NCBI GenBank assembly: GCA_022828595.1
Contig: JAKGHH010000002.1
Span: 83,668,076-83,732,075, forward strand
Direction of reading: 5' to 3'
DNA length: 64,000 bases
Source: Nelumbo lutea
Taxonomy: Eukaryota; Streptophyta; Magnoliopsida; Proteales; Nelumbonaceae
The notes below the pieces were generated by a model. The model worked only from the letters and a program-made list of their open reading frames with translations, made no database searches and was not told where the DNA came from. The position numbers and the translations under genes are program-made. Positions 42,169 to 53,585 of the stretch are shown in pieces; position 1 is the stretch's first letter; every line of letters begins with the position of its first letter.

Positions 42169-43305
42169 TAGTGTATCTAAAAGCGTGTCGTTAACCACTT
42201 TGGAATACCAGTTTTAATATTTGTAAATTTACCAATTCTCAAGATAACTACAAATGCAGTAAATGATGAGAACGGGTTGTATCCATTGGGAAACGAGGTA
42301 AAAATCATTACAAACTTTAATTCGGATAAAAGAACATGATGGGAAGTTGTAAAAACAGAATTTAATTAATTAAACTGGAAAAACTAGAATCCGAACATCG
42401 CTGAAAGTTAAAAGTGCAAAAAAATAAATAAATACAAAAATAAATAAATGAATGAGACGAAATAAAAAAGTTTGTAATCTGATCAGAGGTAGAAGTCTCT
42501 AGATCTCTCCTTCGACCCTTGAACTTCTCGAGCTAGGCCTTCCGTCTTACCTGGCCAAATTCCAGATCTGTTGAAAAGAAAACAAAGATCAAACAGAATG
42601 AAAATAAATTGCAGAAAGGAAATATCGGAATTGGAAATAAAAGAACATAAATTAAATCTAAGACTAATGGTTGGAATCTGAATCCAAAGGTGGAAGTAGT
42701 GGCTTTGGCAAACTGCAAGTAGGAACCACTCCTCTTTCCTGGGTGTCCTCTTCCTCTATCCTTGAACTTCTCAAGATCAACCTTTCGTCTTACCTGGGGG
42801 CAAAATCCAACCCCTTCTCAGGAACCTATGGATCCTTTTTATAGAGAAGGGTGGACACAACTGGGGTTAGAGATAAAGAAGGGGGCGATAGTTGGGTTTT
42901 AGCAAAGTTATGGGTGCCCTAGGGTTTCTAATGAAGGGTTAAGATGGTTCTAGGGTGATTTGTTAATGATGAAAAGAATGGGTTAAAAGGTGCCCTAGGG
43001 TTTGCAAGGAGAGGGGGGCATGCTAATACAGTAGGAGGGGTGCCATTCTAGATTTAGCAGACGGGAGGTGCCCTCTTGTTCTCAGTTTTTCACAAAAACA
43101 CCCCTCTCTCAGCTGAACTTCACACCAGCTTCCCAAAAATTGCATTTCAGCCATGTAACTTCCCCAGTTTTCCATAGAAGTTGCATAGAGACCCTTAGAG
43201 GGCACAACATTAAATTTAACTGGGAAAATGTCACACTTTGACTATTCTAAGGCTGAACATACCCCTGAAATGATGCCCTTAAGGCATCAAACTATAGAGT
43301 TATCA
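42169..43305 (-). repeat. Athila-like 5' LTR
   Basis: It starts TAGTGTATC (terminal TG changed to TA) and ends AGAGTTATCA. It is collinear with 27528-28111 plus 36381-37239 except for a deletion near 42958 that removes about 320 bases present at 36583-36905. The uninterrupted insertion site of copia A is at 42753-42757. A minus-strand TATA box lies at 42836-42843. Confidence 0.88.
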
Positions 43306-43310
43306 ATGCT

Positions 43311-46300
43311 CCCTACGATTGAGGCATAGGGAACCTCTCTCATGCCCTCAATCTCCTCGAGAGTCTTGGGAGACATACCCTTGGAGAGAGTAGCTCCGTG
43401 TCTGAAAGATACAAATCCCTTCTTGGAGTTCTCCATGTTGTATATATTGATGATCTTGTCAATGTAAGTTGATTGAAATAATCCTATTATACTTTTTTAT
43501 CTATCTCTATACAGTCAAAGTCCCAAGATGTAGGAGGCTTCTCCAAGATCTTTCATGGAGAATTGTTGCAAAAGTCATACCTTCACCGTAGTCAACATTC
43601 CTACATCATTCCCAATGAGTAGAATGTCATCTACATATAGAATCAGGAACATAACCTTATCTCTCATTGATTTCCTATAAACAAAAGGCTCATCCGGATT
43701 CTGCTCAAAGTCAAACTGTTTGACGGTAGAGTCAAATTGGATGTTCCAACTTCTTGAAGCTTGCTTAAGTCTATAAATGGATCGGTTAAGTTTAGACACC
43801 ATGTGTTCCTAACTAGCAGCAATAAAACCTTATTGTTGGTACATATAGATATCTTCTATAAGATCTCCACTCAGGAACGTGGTTTTGACATCCATACATC
43901 AAATTTCATAATCATAGTGTGCTGCTACAGCTAGCAGGATCCTTATGGATTTAAGCATGGCCACTGGCAAAAAGGTTTCCTAATAATCGATTCCCTCTTT
44001 CTGAGTGTATCATTTCGCTACAAAACGAGCTTTGTAGGACTCAACCTTCCCATTAGGGCCCTTCTTCCTCTTGTAGATCCATTTGCAACCAATTGCTTTC
44101 ACCCTAGCAGGTGGGTCTATGAGAGTCCAAACTCCATTGGTTTTCATTAAGTCCATCTTAGATTTCATGGGATCTACCCACTTCATGGAATCTATGTCCA
44201 ACATAGCTTTTGCATAAGTTAGGAGATCTTCCTCACTGATTGTGGCTTCTATCAAGTAACTTTCTTGATCATAGCCGTAACGAACTGAGGTCTAGAAACC
44301 CGGATAGATCTTTTAAGTTGGGTATTATTTGGAACCTGTGGGATATCTCCCACTACTCTTGAGCTCTCCTCATCAAGAACAATCTCCTAACAATGATTGT
44401 TCAAGATGTAATCTTCTTCCAAGGAATAGGCATTTTGACTACAAAACACTTTTTTCTCTCTTAGATCATAGAAAAGATATCTTATAGAGCTTTTGGGGTA
44501 ACCTACAAATAGGCAATGGATGGTCTTGGATTCCAATTTGTTAGCACTTGATCTTTTAACATGTCCTGGACAATCCCAAATCTTCAAGTATCTTACACTT
44601 AGTTTCTTACCGGTCCATAGCTCATAGGGAGTCTTAGGAACGGATTTGGTTGGAACCCGGTTCAGCACATATATAGCAGTCTCCAATGCGTATCCCCAAA
44701 ATGATATAGGTAGTTTTGAGTGGACGAGAAGTGATCAGACCACATCTAATAGAGTCTAATTTCTCCTCTCTGATACGCCATTTAATTATGGTGTAGTAGG
44801 AGGAGACAACTGCGGTATAATCCCATTATCCTTAAGGTAGTCCCTGAATTCATTAGACAGACATTCGCCTCTTCAACCTAATTAAAGGGCTTTGATCTGT
44901 CTCCCAACTGTTTCTTGACTTCTTGTTTGAATTCTTGGAACTTTTCAAAGGATTCAGACTTATGTCTCATTAGGTACACATAGCCATACCGAGAGTAATT
45001 ATCAGTAAAAGTTATGAAATAACAGTGTTGGTTTCGTGTCCTAACATTCATGGGACCACATACATCAGTATGTATCAGGTCAAGTGTGCCTGTAGATCTT
45101 TCAGGCTTTCCTATAAATGGTTGTTTTGTCACCTTACCCTGAAGGCAAGGTTCACAAGTTGGAAGATCTTCTATAGTTAGAAAAGCCAAATGACCGTTCT
45201 TTACCAATCTTGTGATACAATCTATATTAATATGGCCAAGTCGATAATGTCACAAGCACGTGAGATTAACCGTATCACGTGTTACTTTCATGGGGATAAT
45301 TTTTTACTTAGTTTTGGTTATGTTTGTTTCCAGAGAAGGACAGAAGACATAAAGACCATTCTCAAGTTCTCCATAAGTAAGGAATTTGTTATTCAATTTA
45401 ATAGTAATCATATCATTAAATAGAATAGAATAACCATCAATGCAAAGTTTTGAAACTGAAATCAAATTTCTTCTTAGTGACGTTACATAAAGACAATCTT
45501 CAAGTCTCACAATGCCTTCTTTGAAAACTAAATCTAAAGTTCCCATGGCTGTAGTTGCAACAGTTGCAGAAGTCCCCAAGTAAAGGATCACCTCATCGTC
45601 ACTCAGCCTTCTGCTTTCTTTGAACCCCTACAATGTGTTACATGCATGAGTAAAAGCCCCAAAGTCAATACACCAGGATGCTGAAGTGACCAACATATTG
45701 GTCTTTATGACAAGAGATTTGAAAGTTCCTTCTTTGTTCTTGGATTCCAAATATTGAGGACAGTTCCTCTTCCATTGTTTGGTCTATTTGCAGAAGTGAC
45801 ATGCATCTGATGCTTTGTATTTCTTCTACATTTTCGGCTGCCCGCTTTTTTTAGAGGCCTCTTCTTGCCCTTCCTCTTTTTTTTGCCTAATTTGTCACTT
45901 TCAACAAGCATGGCTATCGGCTTATCTTTCTTAATCAAATCTTTGGCCCTCTACAACATATTGTTGAGTTCCTGAAAGCTAACCTTTAGCTTGTTCATGT
46001 TATAATTCAAGACAACTAATTGAAGGAGGGAGGTAGAGAGTTTAGGATGGCATCAGTTTTCATGTCATCATCGATCTGAAATCCAAGAGCCTCTAGTTCG
46101 TTAATATACCCCATCATTTTCATGGTGTGTTCATGGACCTGTTGGCTCTCGGTCATCTATGTGGTCATCAACAGCTTGTGGAACTTTTGACGGACAGAAT
46201 GATTCTATTCCTCATACGTAGTCTTTAGACTTTCTAGGATGTCTTTGCAGAATTCGATCTTATCGAATTTCCTCTAGATAGCATTATCTAAAGATGCTAC

Positions 46301-46522
46301 GACGTAACACCAAACAAGAGAATTTTTCTCCTCCCATTTCTGATATTCCTTCCTACAAGACTCAGAAGCCCTGTCACCCGGACATTCTAGAGCAAGGTTC
46401 TTAGCAACCTTATCCAATTTCTCGGATGTCAGAACCAGATTAAGGTTACGGTACCAGTCAGCATAGTTGGGTCCCTTAAGTTTGTTATCATCCAATAGTT
46501 TAGTGAATTGCCTGTGTGCCAT
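43311..46522 (-). pseudogene. Copia B gag to RT part of the polyprotein
   Basis: Gag starts MAHRQFTKL at 46522 and is open to about 46274, then carries stops and shifts. The nucleocapsid region (45780-45800) is eroded. The integrase HHCC end (LPTCEPC) and core (HTDVCGP, FTDNYSRYG) are open at 45207-44878. The integrase tail ([19 protein letters not shown]) is at 44686-44387. RT shows MKWVDPMKSKMD, VKAIGCKWIYKRKKG (44255-44010) and an intact LYVDDILLIGND at about 43620. At 43310 the frame is cut by the Athila-like insert and resumes at 27527. Confidence 0.88.
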
Positions 46523-48362
46523 TTCTGATAAAAGGCAACAAATATTAGTCTACAACATAAAATTGATTCATGTTATCTTACATAGAATGGTCTTTTATCT
46601 ATGTTCCATCTCTATTTATTCATCTATGAGATTTCCCTCCTATCTCAGTAACGGGCACACGATGCATGTCCCTGAAAATGTGGGAAATCACATAGGTGCA
46701 TGGAGCCAAATATTTCATCTGCAAAACACCACCACTTTCTGTGAAGGATCATATCCACTCATCCAATGATCTTTTCCTTTGGCCTCTATTAGACAAGGTT
46801 CATTTTCATTTTAGGTTAAACATTTCTTTCTTGTAAGTGCTGACCCATCATATCATGGACCCCAAGGTACCATGAAAGAGTCTTCCATTTTAGGATAGGC
46901 CTCTTCCACATTGGTCTATGATGACCCTATCATTTCATGAAGCAATACAAACAACTGGACCAGCAAATGGATAGCCCAATTTTATGGTGCATCCCCACCC
47001 ACTGGTTCAGCCCGCCTTCATGTTAATAATGGAAGTTCCTTAGAGAAGTCATCATATGATATTCCCTATCACTTGCACTTATATTAATCCGAAGGGAATA
47101 AGTAAAATAGTCCCTATGACTGATTTGAGTCATATCAAAGTGGCTCCCATTGACTTTCATAAAGTTAGATTCAAATGGACCCAAAACGGGCTAGGGTTCC
47201 GTGGGGTTCCTCTTGCGGAGGAAACTGATCAAGGGGTCCATTGAAAAGGGAGATCATCCAATAATCTGTGTGCACCATGGCAATGATATGTATTCAGCCA
47301 TGTTGTTCACAGAGAGCTACATACGATTAAACATGGGCCAAGAACTCATGGCCCATGTACGAATCGCATTCAACACATCACAAGCATTCACATAAACAAA
47401 TCGATCCAATCAATCAAAAACTTGTAAAACCCTAATTAATTTAAATTAACACACAATCAGTTCACTAAAGGCCCATGAATTATCAAATAATATCATCTAG
47501 GTATATGGGCTAAAATACAAAAAGCAGTTTGGCCTACATAGCAGATCGGCTGATGTTGCTTTAACTTAACTTAAATTAGGTTTTCCAAGGGAGGGCCGAA
47601 TTGTTCCATGTGATGGGCCATTAAACCCTTGGCCCATAGCCAAATTTGAGCCACCTAAAACGTGACCCATGGGGCTGAGATCAAACCCCATCGAACCATG
47701 GGTTCAGTTCAACTAGTTTGGACCAAACTAGGTCAATTCAGCCTAGGGTTTGGTGTCCAAAACATGCTACAATTCTCAAGATTTCAACATGAAATTATTA
47801 ACAACTAATTATTGACAATCAATCACAGCATAAATAAACAATCTAGGGCTGCAAGTGTGTGGTCCGAATCTGAACCGAACGAACTGCAAACCTGTAAGAA
47901 ACTATTAATCGTAGATTGCAGAATTTTTCTACAAAATTTCTTCTTCTCCTCTGTGCACTCCAACAAGTCTTCCAATGTAAAAAAAAAATAGAAAACCCTA
48001 ATTTTCTATTAATTACATCAGAATAAATCCTAATGCATTTTGTCTAAAAATAAAAAGAAATAATTTACAGAGCAATGATCAAATAAATAAATAGTAGGGT
48101 GCGCAAATCTTGGCGCCAATAAAGAATTTGGTCTCCATCACACCAACAGCCCAAAAATTAAAGAAATAATAAAAGAACAATTTTAAAATTATTTCATAAT
48201 AAAATAAAATTAATTTAAGATCAAATCACCCAAAAAATGAGAATCGATTTCTTAGTAAATTGCAAATTGCGCAAATCGAATAGAACAATTCTACCGATTT
48301 CTGTTTAATTTCATATCTAATTTAATTCTGATTCAAGATTAAACCTTTGGCTCTGATACCAT
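46523..48362 (-). other. Copia B leader with primer binding site
   Basis: 1.84 kb without a long frame. The primer site GGCTCTGATACCA (48349-48361, element strand TGGTATCAGAGCC) is intact and one base from the LTR. Blocks match the leaders of A, C and F, for example the ATGAACCTTGTCTAATAGAGG block near 46790 and the TATCTAGGTATATGGGCT-type block near 47500. An A-rich run precedes GAAAACCCTAATTTTC near 47990. Confidence 0.8.
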
Positions 48363-50169
48363 TGAAGGAAGGGGAAATCCATCATGTGTATGTCCGAACC
48401 ATGCTAGATGGTTGGGCGAAATTTCAAAAAATTTCTTTTTCCCTTCTGGTAATCATATTCCCAATTTTAGAAAAGCTGCATTTTTTAAAGATCATTCTTG
48501 CACCGAATTGGACCAGGTCTGAAACCAAAAGAAAGGGAGAAGAATACCTAATATGGATTCCACATATGTAGTTCCCAAAGTGGGTGTTCATGCCCAAAGA
48601 GGGTACCAAAACCAACATCCACTGGATATGGCGTAGCTTAGGTTGAAGTAGGTTGAGCAACGCAATCCTTCAATAAGAACTGCAATCCAATAGCTTGGAT
48701 TGAGCAAGGGAGGTGAGTACGAATTAAATCTGATTTGTCTTGAAAAAATCAGAAACCAAGACTGATTGAGATTAGTCAATAAATGGAGAATGAACTAGAG
48801 TTTGGGCGGCAAGAGCAGAAGGAGAGAACTAAGAGCAAAAGATGATCTGGAGCAGTTTGCCCCCTTCCTCCTTTTATAAGCCTTAAGGATCAACACTCCT
48901 AATCCAATTAGGAGGAGATTTTAGTCCAAATCTTTATTTTGATTTGGACTCTTTAAGTGGATAAGACTTATCCTCTTACCCTAATTTCTGATCCAAACCC
49001 ATATTCGCCCATGTCGCATGACTACTTAAATTGTCATGTGACCACTTCATTAATCCAATTAGTCATGGGCTTTAGGCCCATTAAGAAAGTGGTCCACATC
49101 CATAATTAGTTGCTGGTCAATTTGGCTCTCTTTATATGGCATGGGACCCCAACAATGACCTCACATAAGCCCATACGGGTTCGGCCTTGCTTCTATGAAA
49201 AAGCTTGGCCGTATTCACTGATAAGCATAGTGAACCCCTGAGTCCATCAGCATGGGCTCTTAATGAACACAACATTTATACTAAATGGTCCTTGAGTACA
49301 GCCATCCTATGAAGGCCCAAGGACAATGGGCTTAAGTGAGATTAGCCCATCAGGTAAAACAACCATAAATGGTCTCATACACTTAAACTCTCAGCCCTTA
49401 ATGATCAACCACTACTCGACAGGGAAGGACCTCTCCCCAGGCTGCAAGGTGCAATGTTACACTCTCTGCTTGGATGGATCTTGGGAATTAGAACCTTATG
49501 TAAACCTTTTTCTTAAAACATAATATATATTATCATATAAATATATTTTGCAAAACAAATGTCAAAGAAGTTTGAAATCAGCTGCTGGCATTTTTGGTTT
49601 CTATCAGGGAGAGTGCAGTCCCGGTCATTTACTTTGTCCGACAAAGTGGTTGATCCTGTCACTATGATCATCCACTCGAGTGAATTCTCAAACTGCCCCA
49701 ACATACCTAGGTTTTGACCTCCAAAGGATCTCACTAATTGGCATATCAAATACAGTCCAATCCAACACCCATTGCAGTACCATAATCGAGTCTAGGGGTT
49801 AAGTGTAACTTTCCAGTTTTGCCCACTAGCTTCTAAGGTCTGGGGCATAACTAGAAAATGGTCTGGGTTCAATGTTTTAAACAAACACACACTACATGTG
49901 CTTCGGGTCTAGCTTTGGGAGATAAGACAAGCTACCCCAACCTACTTGGCAGCACATTAGTGTCAGCATTGATAGGATAAACTTCCCTAAGTCTATCCAA
50001 TGGCTAAGAACATTCTAAACTAACACGAGTCTCATAAGTGTCCAGTTTAAGGGTAATTACACAAAAATACACCAAGTATAACATGAATCAATTATGTACT
50101 TTTATTCATTTACAATAAATGGATATGTACATCAATCTGATTGGAGCAAAGGGCATACACTATCTAACA
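48363..50169 (-). repeat. 5' LTR of copia B
   Basis: 1,807 bases from TGAAGGAAGG to TATCTAACA. It matches 25144-26853 along its whole length at roughly nine bases in ten by eye. A palindrome CTCCTAATCCAATTAGGAG lies at 48895-48913, beside the minus-strand TATA region (CCTCCTTTTATA near 48867). Confidence 0.9.
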
Positions 50170-50394
50170 GTTAGGGAAGGAATTTTTGCTATTGGAATTT
50201 TGGTCAAGGTCGATGTTGATATAGTGAAATACCCTTGCCTGGAAGAGAAGTACCATCCCAAGCCTTAGTAGGCCAATGCAACTATCATGCAAACAATAAA
50301 GCGGTATCATCCCAGAAGAAGTCACCGATTCTTTTGTTTCTTCCCTTTTTTCTTGTTTGTTTCTTTTTTTTTTTTCGACACCTTTGATCACTTG
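50170..50394. other. Unassigned right flank of copia B
   Basis: It begins with the target copy GTTAG. The minus strand has a short open stretch (50391-50164). I see a faint resemblance to gypsy pol linker sequence in a shifted frame but not enough to name it. A T-rich run (50360-50385) leads into the TTTGAT array. Confidence 0.35.
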
Positions 50395-51966
50395 ACTTGA
50401 TTTCAGTATTAGCCTTATCCTAATACATTGATTTGATTTGATTTCACTTGATGATTGGATTGACTATTCTTTTTCTTTATTTTTCTTCTCCCTTTTCTCT
50501 TCCTAATTTTGAATTTTGTCATCTAATGAATTTTGATATTTGATGAGTCCTAATTTCGATTTTTGGTAATTTGGATATTTGATGATTTGATTTATTTTAT
50601 TCGATACATTTATTTAATTCGATGATTTGATTTTTTTGATATTTGATATTTGATTATTTGATGAGTTTGATATCTTTGATATTTGATGATTTGATTTTGA
50701 CTTTTGATATTTGATAAATTTAATATTCGACATTTGATGAATTGGTGAGTTTGATAATTTTGATATTTGATATTTGATGGGTTTGATGACTTTGATATTT
50801 GATGATTTGATTTTGATTTGATATTTGATAATATTGATATTTGATGAATTTGATGATTTGATTTTGATATTTTATATTTTATGACTTTGATGACTTTGAT
50901 ATTTGATAATATGATTTTGATTTGATATTTGATGAATTTGGTATTTGATTATTTGATGAGATTGATAGTTTTGATATTTGATGAATTTGATGATTTGATT
51001 TTGGACTTTTGATATTTGATGTTTTCGATGATTTCAATATTTGATTATTTGATTTTATTTTTTGATATTTGATTATTTGATGATTTGACAATTTTGATAT
51101 TTGATGAATTTGATGATTTGATTTTGATATTTGATACTTGATCACTTTGACTTTTGTTGATTTGATTTTGATATGACATTTGAAAAATTTGATATTTTGT
51201 GTGTTTGATAAATTTGATATTTGATGAGTTTGATGAATTCGATATTTGATGATTTGATAATTTTGATATTTGATAAATTTGATGGTTTGATTCTGATATT
51301 TGATATTTGATGAGTTTAATGATTTGATTTTCATTTGATATTTAATGATTTTGACCTTTGATGACAGTATTTGATTTTTTTTTATTTTATTTATTTGATG
51401 AATTTGATAACTTCGATGTTTGATTAATTTGATTTCATAATTTCAAACTTGATAACCTTGATATTTAATATTTGATGATTTTTTATGAATTTGATATTTT
51501 GATGATTCAATTTTGATAATTTTGATATTTGATGAATATGATAATTTGATATTCGATATTTGATGACATTGATATTTGATGATTTGATTTTCATTTGATA
51601 TTTGATATTTGATGATTTTGATCTTTGATGACAGTATTTGATTTTTTTGGATTTTATTTATTTAATGAATTTGATAACTTTAATATTTGATGAATTTGAT
51701 TTGATAGTTTCGAACATGATAACTTTGATATTTGATATTTGATGATTTTTTATGAATTTGATATTTTGATTATTCAATTTTGATTTTCGATATTCGATGA
51801 ATTTGTTATTTGATAACTAAGATATTTGATGATTTGACTTTGATTTTTTGATATTTGATTATTTAATTATTTGAAAACTTTGATATTTGATGATTTGATT
51901 TTGAATTTTGATATTTGATCAATTTGATATTCGATATTTGATGATTTGATGAGTTTGATAATTTTC
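50395..51966. repeat. TTTGAT-type tandem array
   Basis: About 1.57 kb built from TTTGATATTTGATGA-like words (TTTGAT, ATATTTGATGAATTTGAT, GATTTTGATATTTGAT) without a fixed long period. Higher-order copies occur: the TTTTCATTTGATATT...GACAGTATTTGATTTTTTT block near 51320-51380 recurs near 51590-51650, followed by the same TTGATAACTT block. The minus-strand open frame of 151 codons is a product of the repeat. Confidence 0.88.
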
Positions 51967-52090
51967 ATCAAATATCAAATATCAAAGTCATCCAATATTA
52001 AAGTCATCAAACTCATCAAATATCAAAGTTATCAAATCATCAAATCATCAAAATAAAATCATCAAATTCATCAAATATCAAAATTATCAA
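51967..52090. repeat. Inverted end of the TTTGAT array
   Basis: From about 51967 the words switch to the complementary strand (ATCAAATATCAAA, AGTCATCAAA, ATCATCAAAT) up to the copia LTR at 52091. The 124-base inverted piece can pair with the array next to it, giving a potential large hairpin. Confidence 0.85.
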
Positions 52091-53571
52091 TGAAGGGATA
52101 GGATATCCATCACATGGATGCCCAAAGATTGCGGAATAAGGGGGCGAATTTCAAAATTTTTTCTCTTCCTTCAACTGGGAATCGAATTCCCTATTTAGAA
52201 AATCATATTTTCAAGGATCATTCTTGAACCACAAACTAAACCAGATCTGAACCAAAAGGAGTAGGGAGGGATTATACCTGATACGAAGAAACAGTATCTC
52301 CCAATGGAGGTGTTCACGCCTAAGGAAGGATCCAAAATCTGCTCCCACTGAAGATGGCGCAATGCAGGGTGGAGCAGAATCTGCAGTGTTCTTCCAAAAG
52401 AACTTGACCCTTCGCAAGAATCAACTGTATGGCTTGTGAATACAGCTCCAATCAATCTTTTCTCCAAAAGATTGAGATCAAGATCAAATCTTGATTACTC
52501 CTGTAGAAAGTAGGAGATCGAACTACAGGAGGCGGCGGCTACAGGAAGGAGGCGGCAAGAGAGTATTCATAGGGTGCAAAATTCTCTCTTCTTGTGATTT
52601 CAGCTCTGAAGATAGAAGTTGTGTGTTGCATGTCTAAAGGCTGCCGCCCCCTCCTCCTTTTATAATCTTAAAGGGATCAGCTCCTAATCTCATCAGGAGT
52701 TGCTAATCCAAATCATATTTGGATAAGAAGTCCCTTTAAGTGATAAGGGATAACCCTTATCTTATTTGTCTTACACTTAACCTCTCAGCCCATAATGATC
52801 ATACACTGCCCAACAAGAGAAGACCTCTCCCTCGGCTCCAAGGAATAGTGTTGCACTCTCCGCTTACATGGATCCCGGGAATTAAAACCTTTTGCAAATC
52901 ATTTCGAAACCATAATATATATACTTTTATATCTCATATAAAATATATTTTGCAAAAACAAATCTCAATGATTGAAATTGGCTGCCGGTAGTCTTGGTTT
53001 CCATTAGTGAGAGTGCATCGCCGATCATTACCTTTGTCCGACAAAGGGGCTGATCCTGTCACTATGATCACCCACTCAGATGAATTCTCAGACTGTCCCA
53101 ACATACCCAGGTTTTGACCCCCGCTAAGGATCTCACTTAATGGTATATCAAAGATAGCCCAATCTGACACCTAGTGCAGTATCATAATCGAGTCTAGGGG
53201 TCGGGTGTAACTTTCAAGTTTTGCCCATCAATCTCCAAGGTCCAGGGCATTACTAGAAATCTGGTCTAGTTCATAGATTCAATTAATCCTACACTGTATG
53301 TGCCTAGGGTTTCACCCTGGCAGCTAAGACAGGCTACCCCAACCGACTTGGTGGCACCACAGTGTCAGCCTTGTCAGGATAGGTCTCCCCAGACTGACCC
53401 ACTGGCTATGAACATTCTAAACTAACACGAGTCTCATTAAGTGTCCAGTTTAAGGGTATTACATAGAAACATACCAAGGGAACATGAATCAAATATGCAC
53501 TTTTATTCATTTACAATAAACTCATAATTTACATCATTCTGATTGGAGCTAAGGGCATACACTGTCAAACA
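52091..53571 (-). repeat. 3' LTR of copia F, with a deletion
   Basis: 1,481 bases from TGAAGGGATAGG to CTGTCAAACA. At about 52769 it jumps from the CCCTTATCTTATTTG block straight to TCTTACACTTAACC; about 450-500 bases present in full LTRs are missing. A minus-strand TATA region (CCTCCTTTTATAATC) lies at 52656-52670. The flank GCTCCCACATTC is the purine tract on the other strand. Confidence 0.85.
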
Positions 53572-53585
53572 GCTCCCACATTCAC

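Larger units (their letters stand above)
27528..43305 (-). mobile_element. Athila-like Ty3/gypsy derivative without RT or integrase
   Basis: Its outer ends are TGGTGTATCC...AGTTATCA, and it is flanked by perfect ATGCT duplications (27523-27527, 43306-43310) inside copia B pol. Without the nested copia A it measures about 7.5 kb. On the minus strand it has a 5' LTR (43305-42169), a TGGCGCC primer site, a long AT-rich leader, a gag-protease frame (about 40160-38341), a 3' untranslated region, a purine tract GTTGGGGGGTG and a 3' LTR. No RT, RNase H or integrase sequence is present. The 3' region joins shortly after the protease. The cis signals survive, so it fits a non-autonomous element mobilised by another Athila. 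Confidence 0.85.
25144..50169 (-). mobile_element. Copia B, host of a three-level nest
   Basis: It is a copia element on the minus strand with two LTRs of the same subtype, flanked by GTAAG (25139-25143) and GTTAG (50170-50174), a duplication with one mismatch. Removing the Athila-like insert at 27528-43305 and one ATGCT copy leaves about 9.24 kb, a plausible full element. The order is 5' LTR, primer site, leader, gag-pol (split), 3' LTR. The coding region is heavily mutated. It is the oldest of the three nested insertions. Confidence 0.9.

Noticed and set aside
50879..51334. 151-codon minus-strand frame rich in Lys, Asn, Ile, Ser and Gln
   Set aside because: It is the translation of the TTTGAT array; composition and repeat explain it. 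The same holds for 63059-63454.
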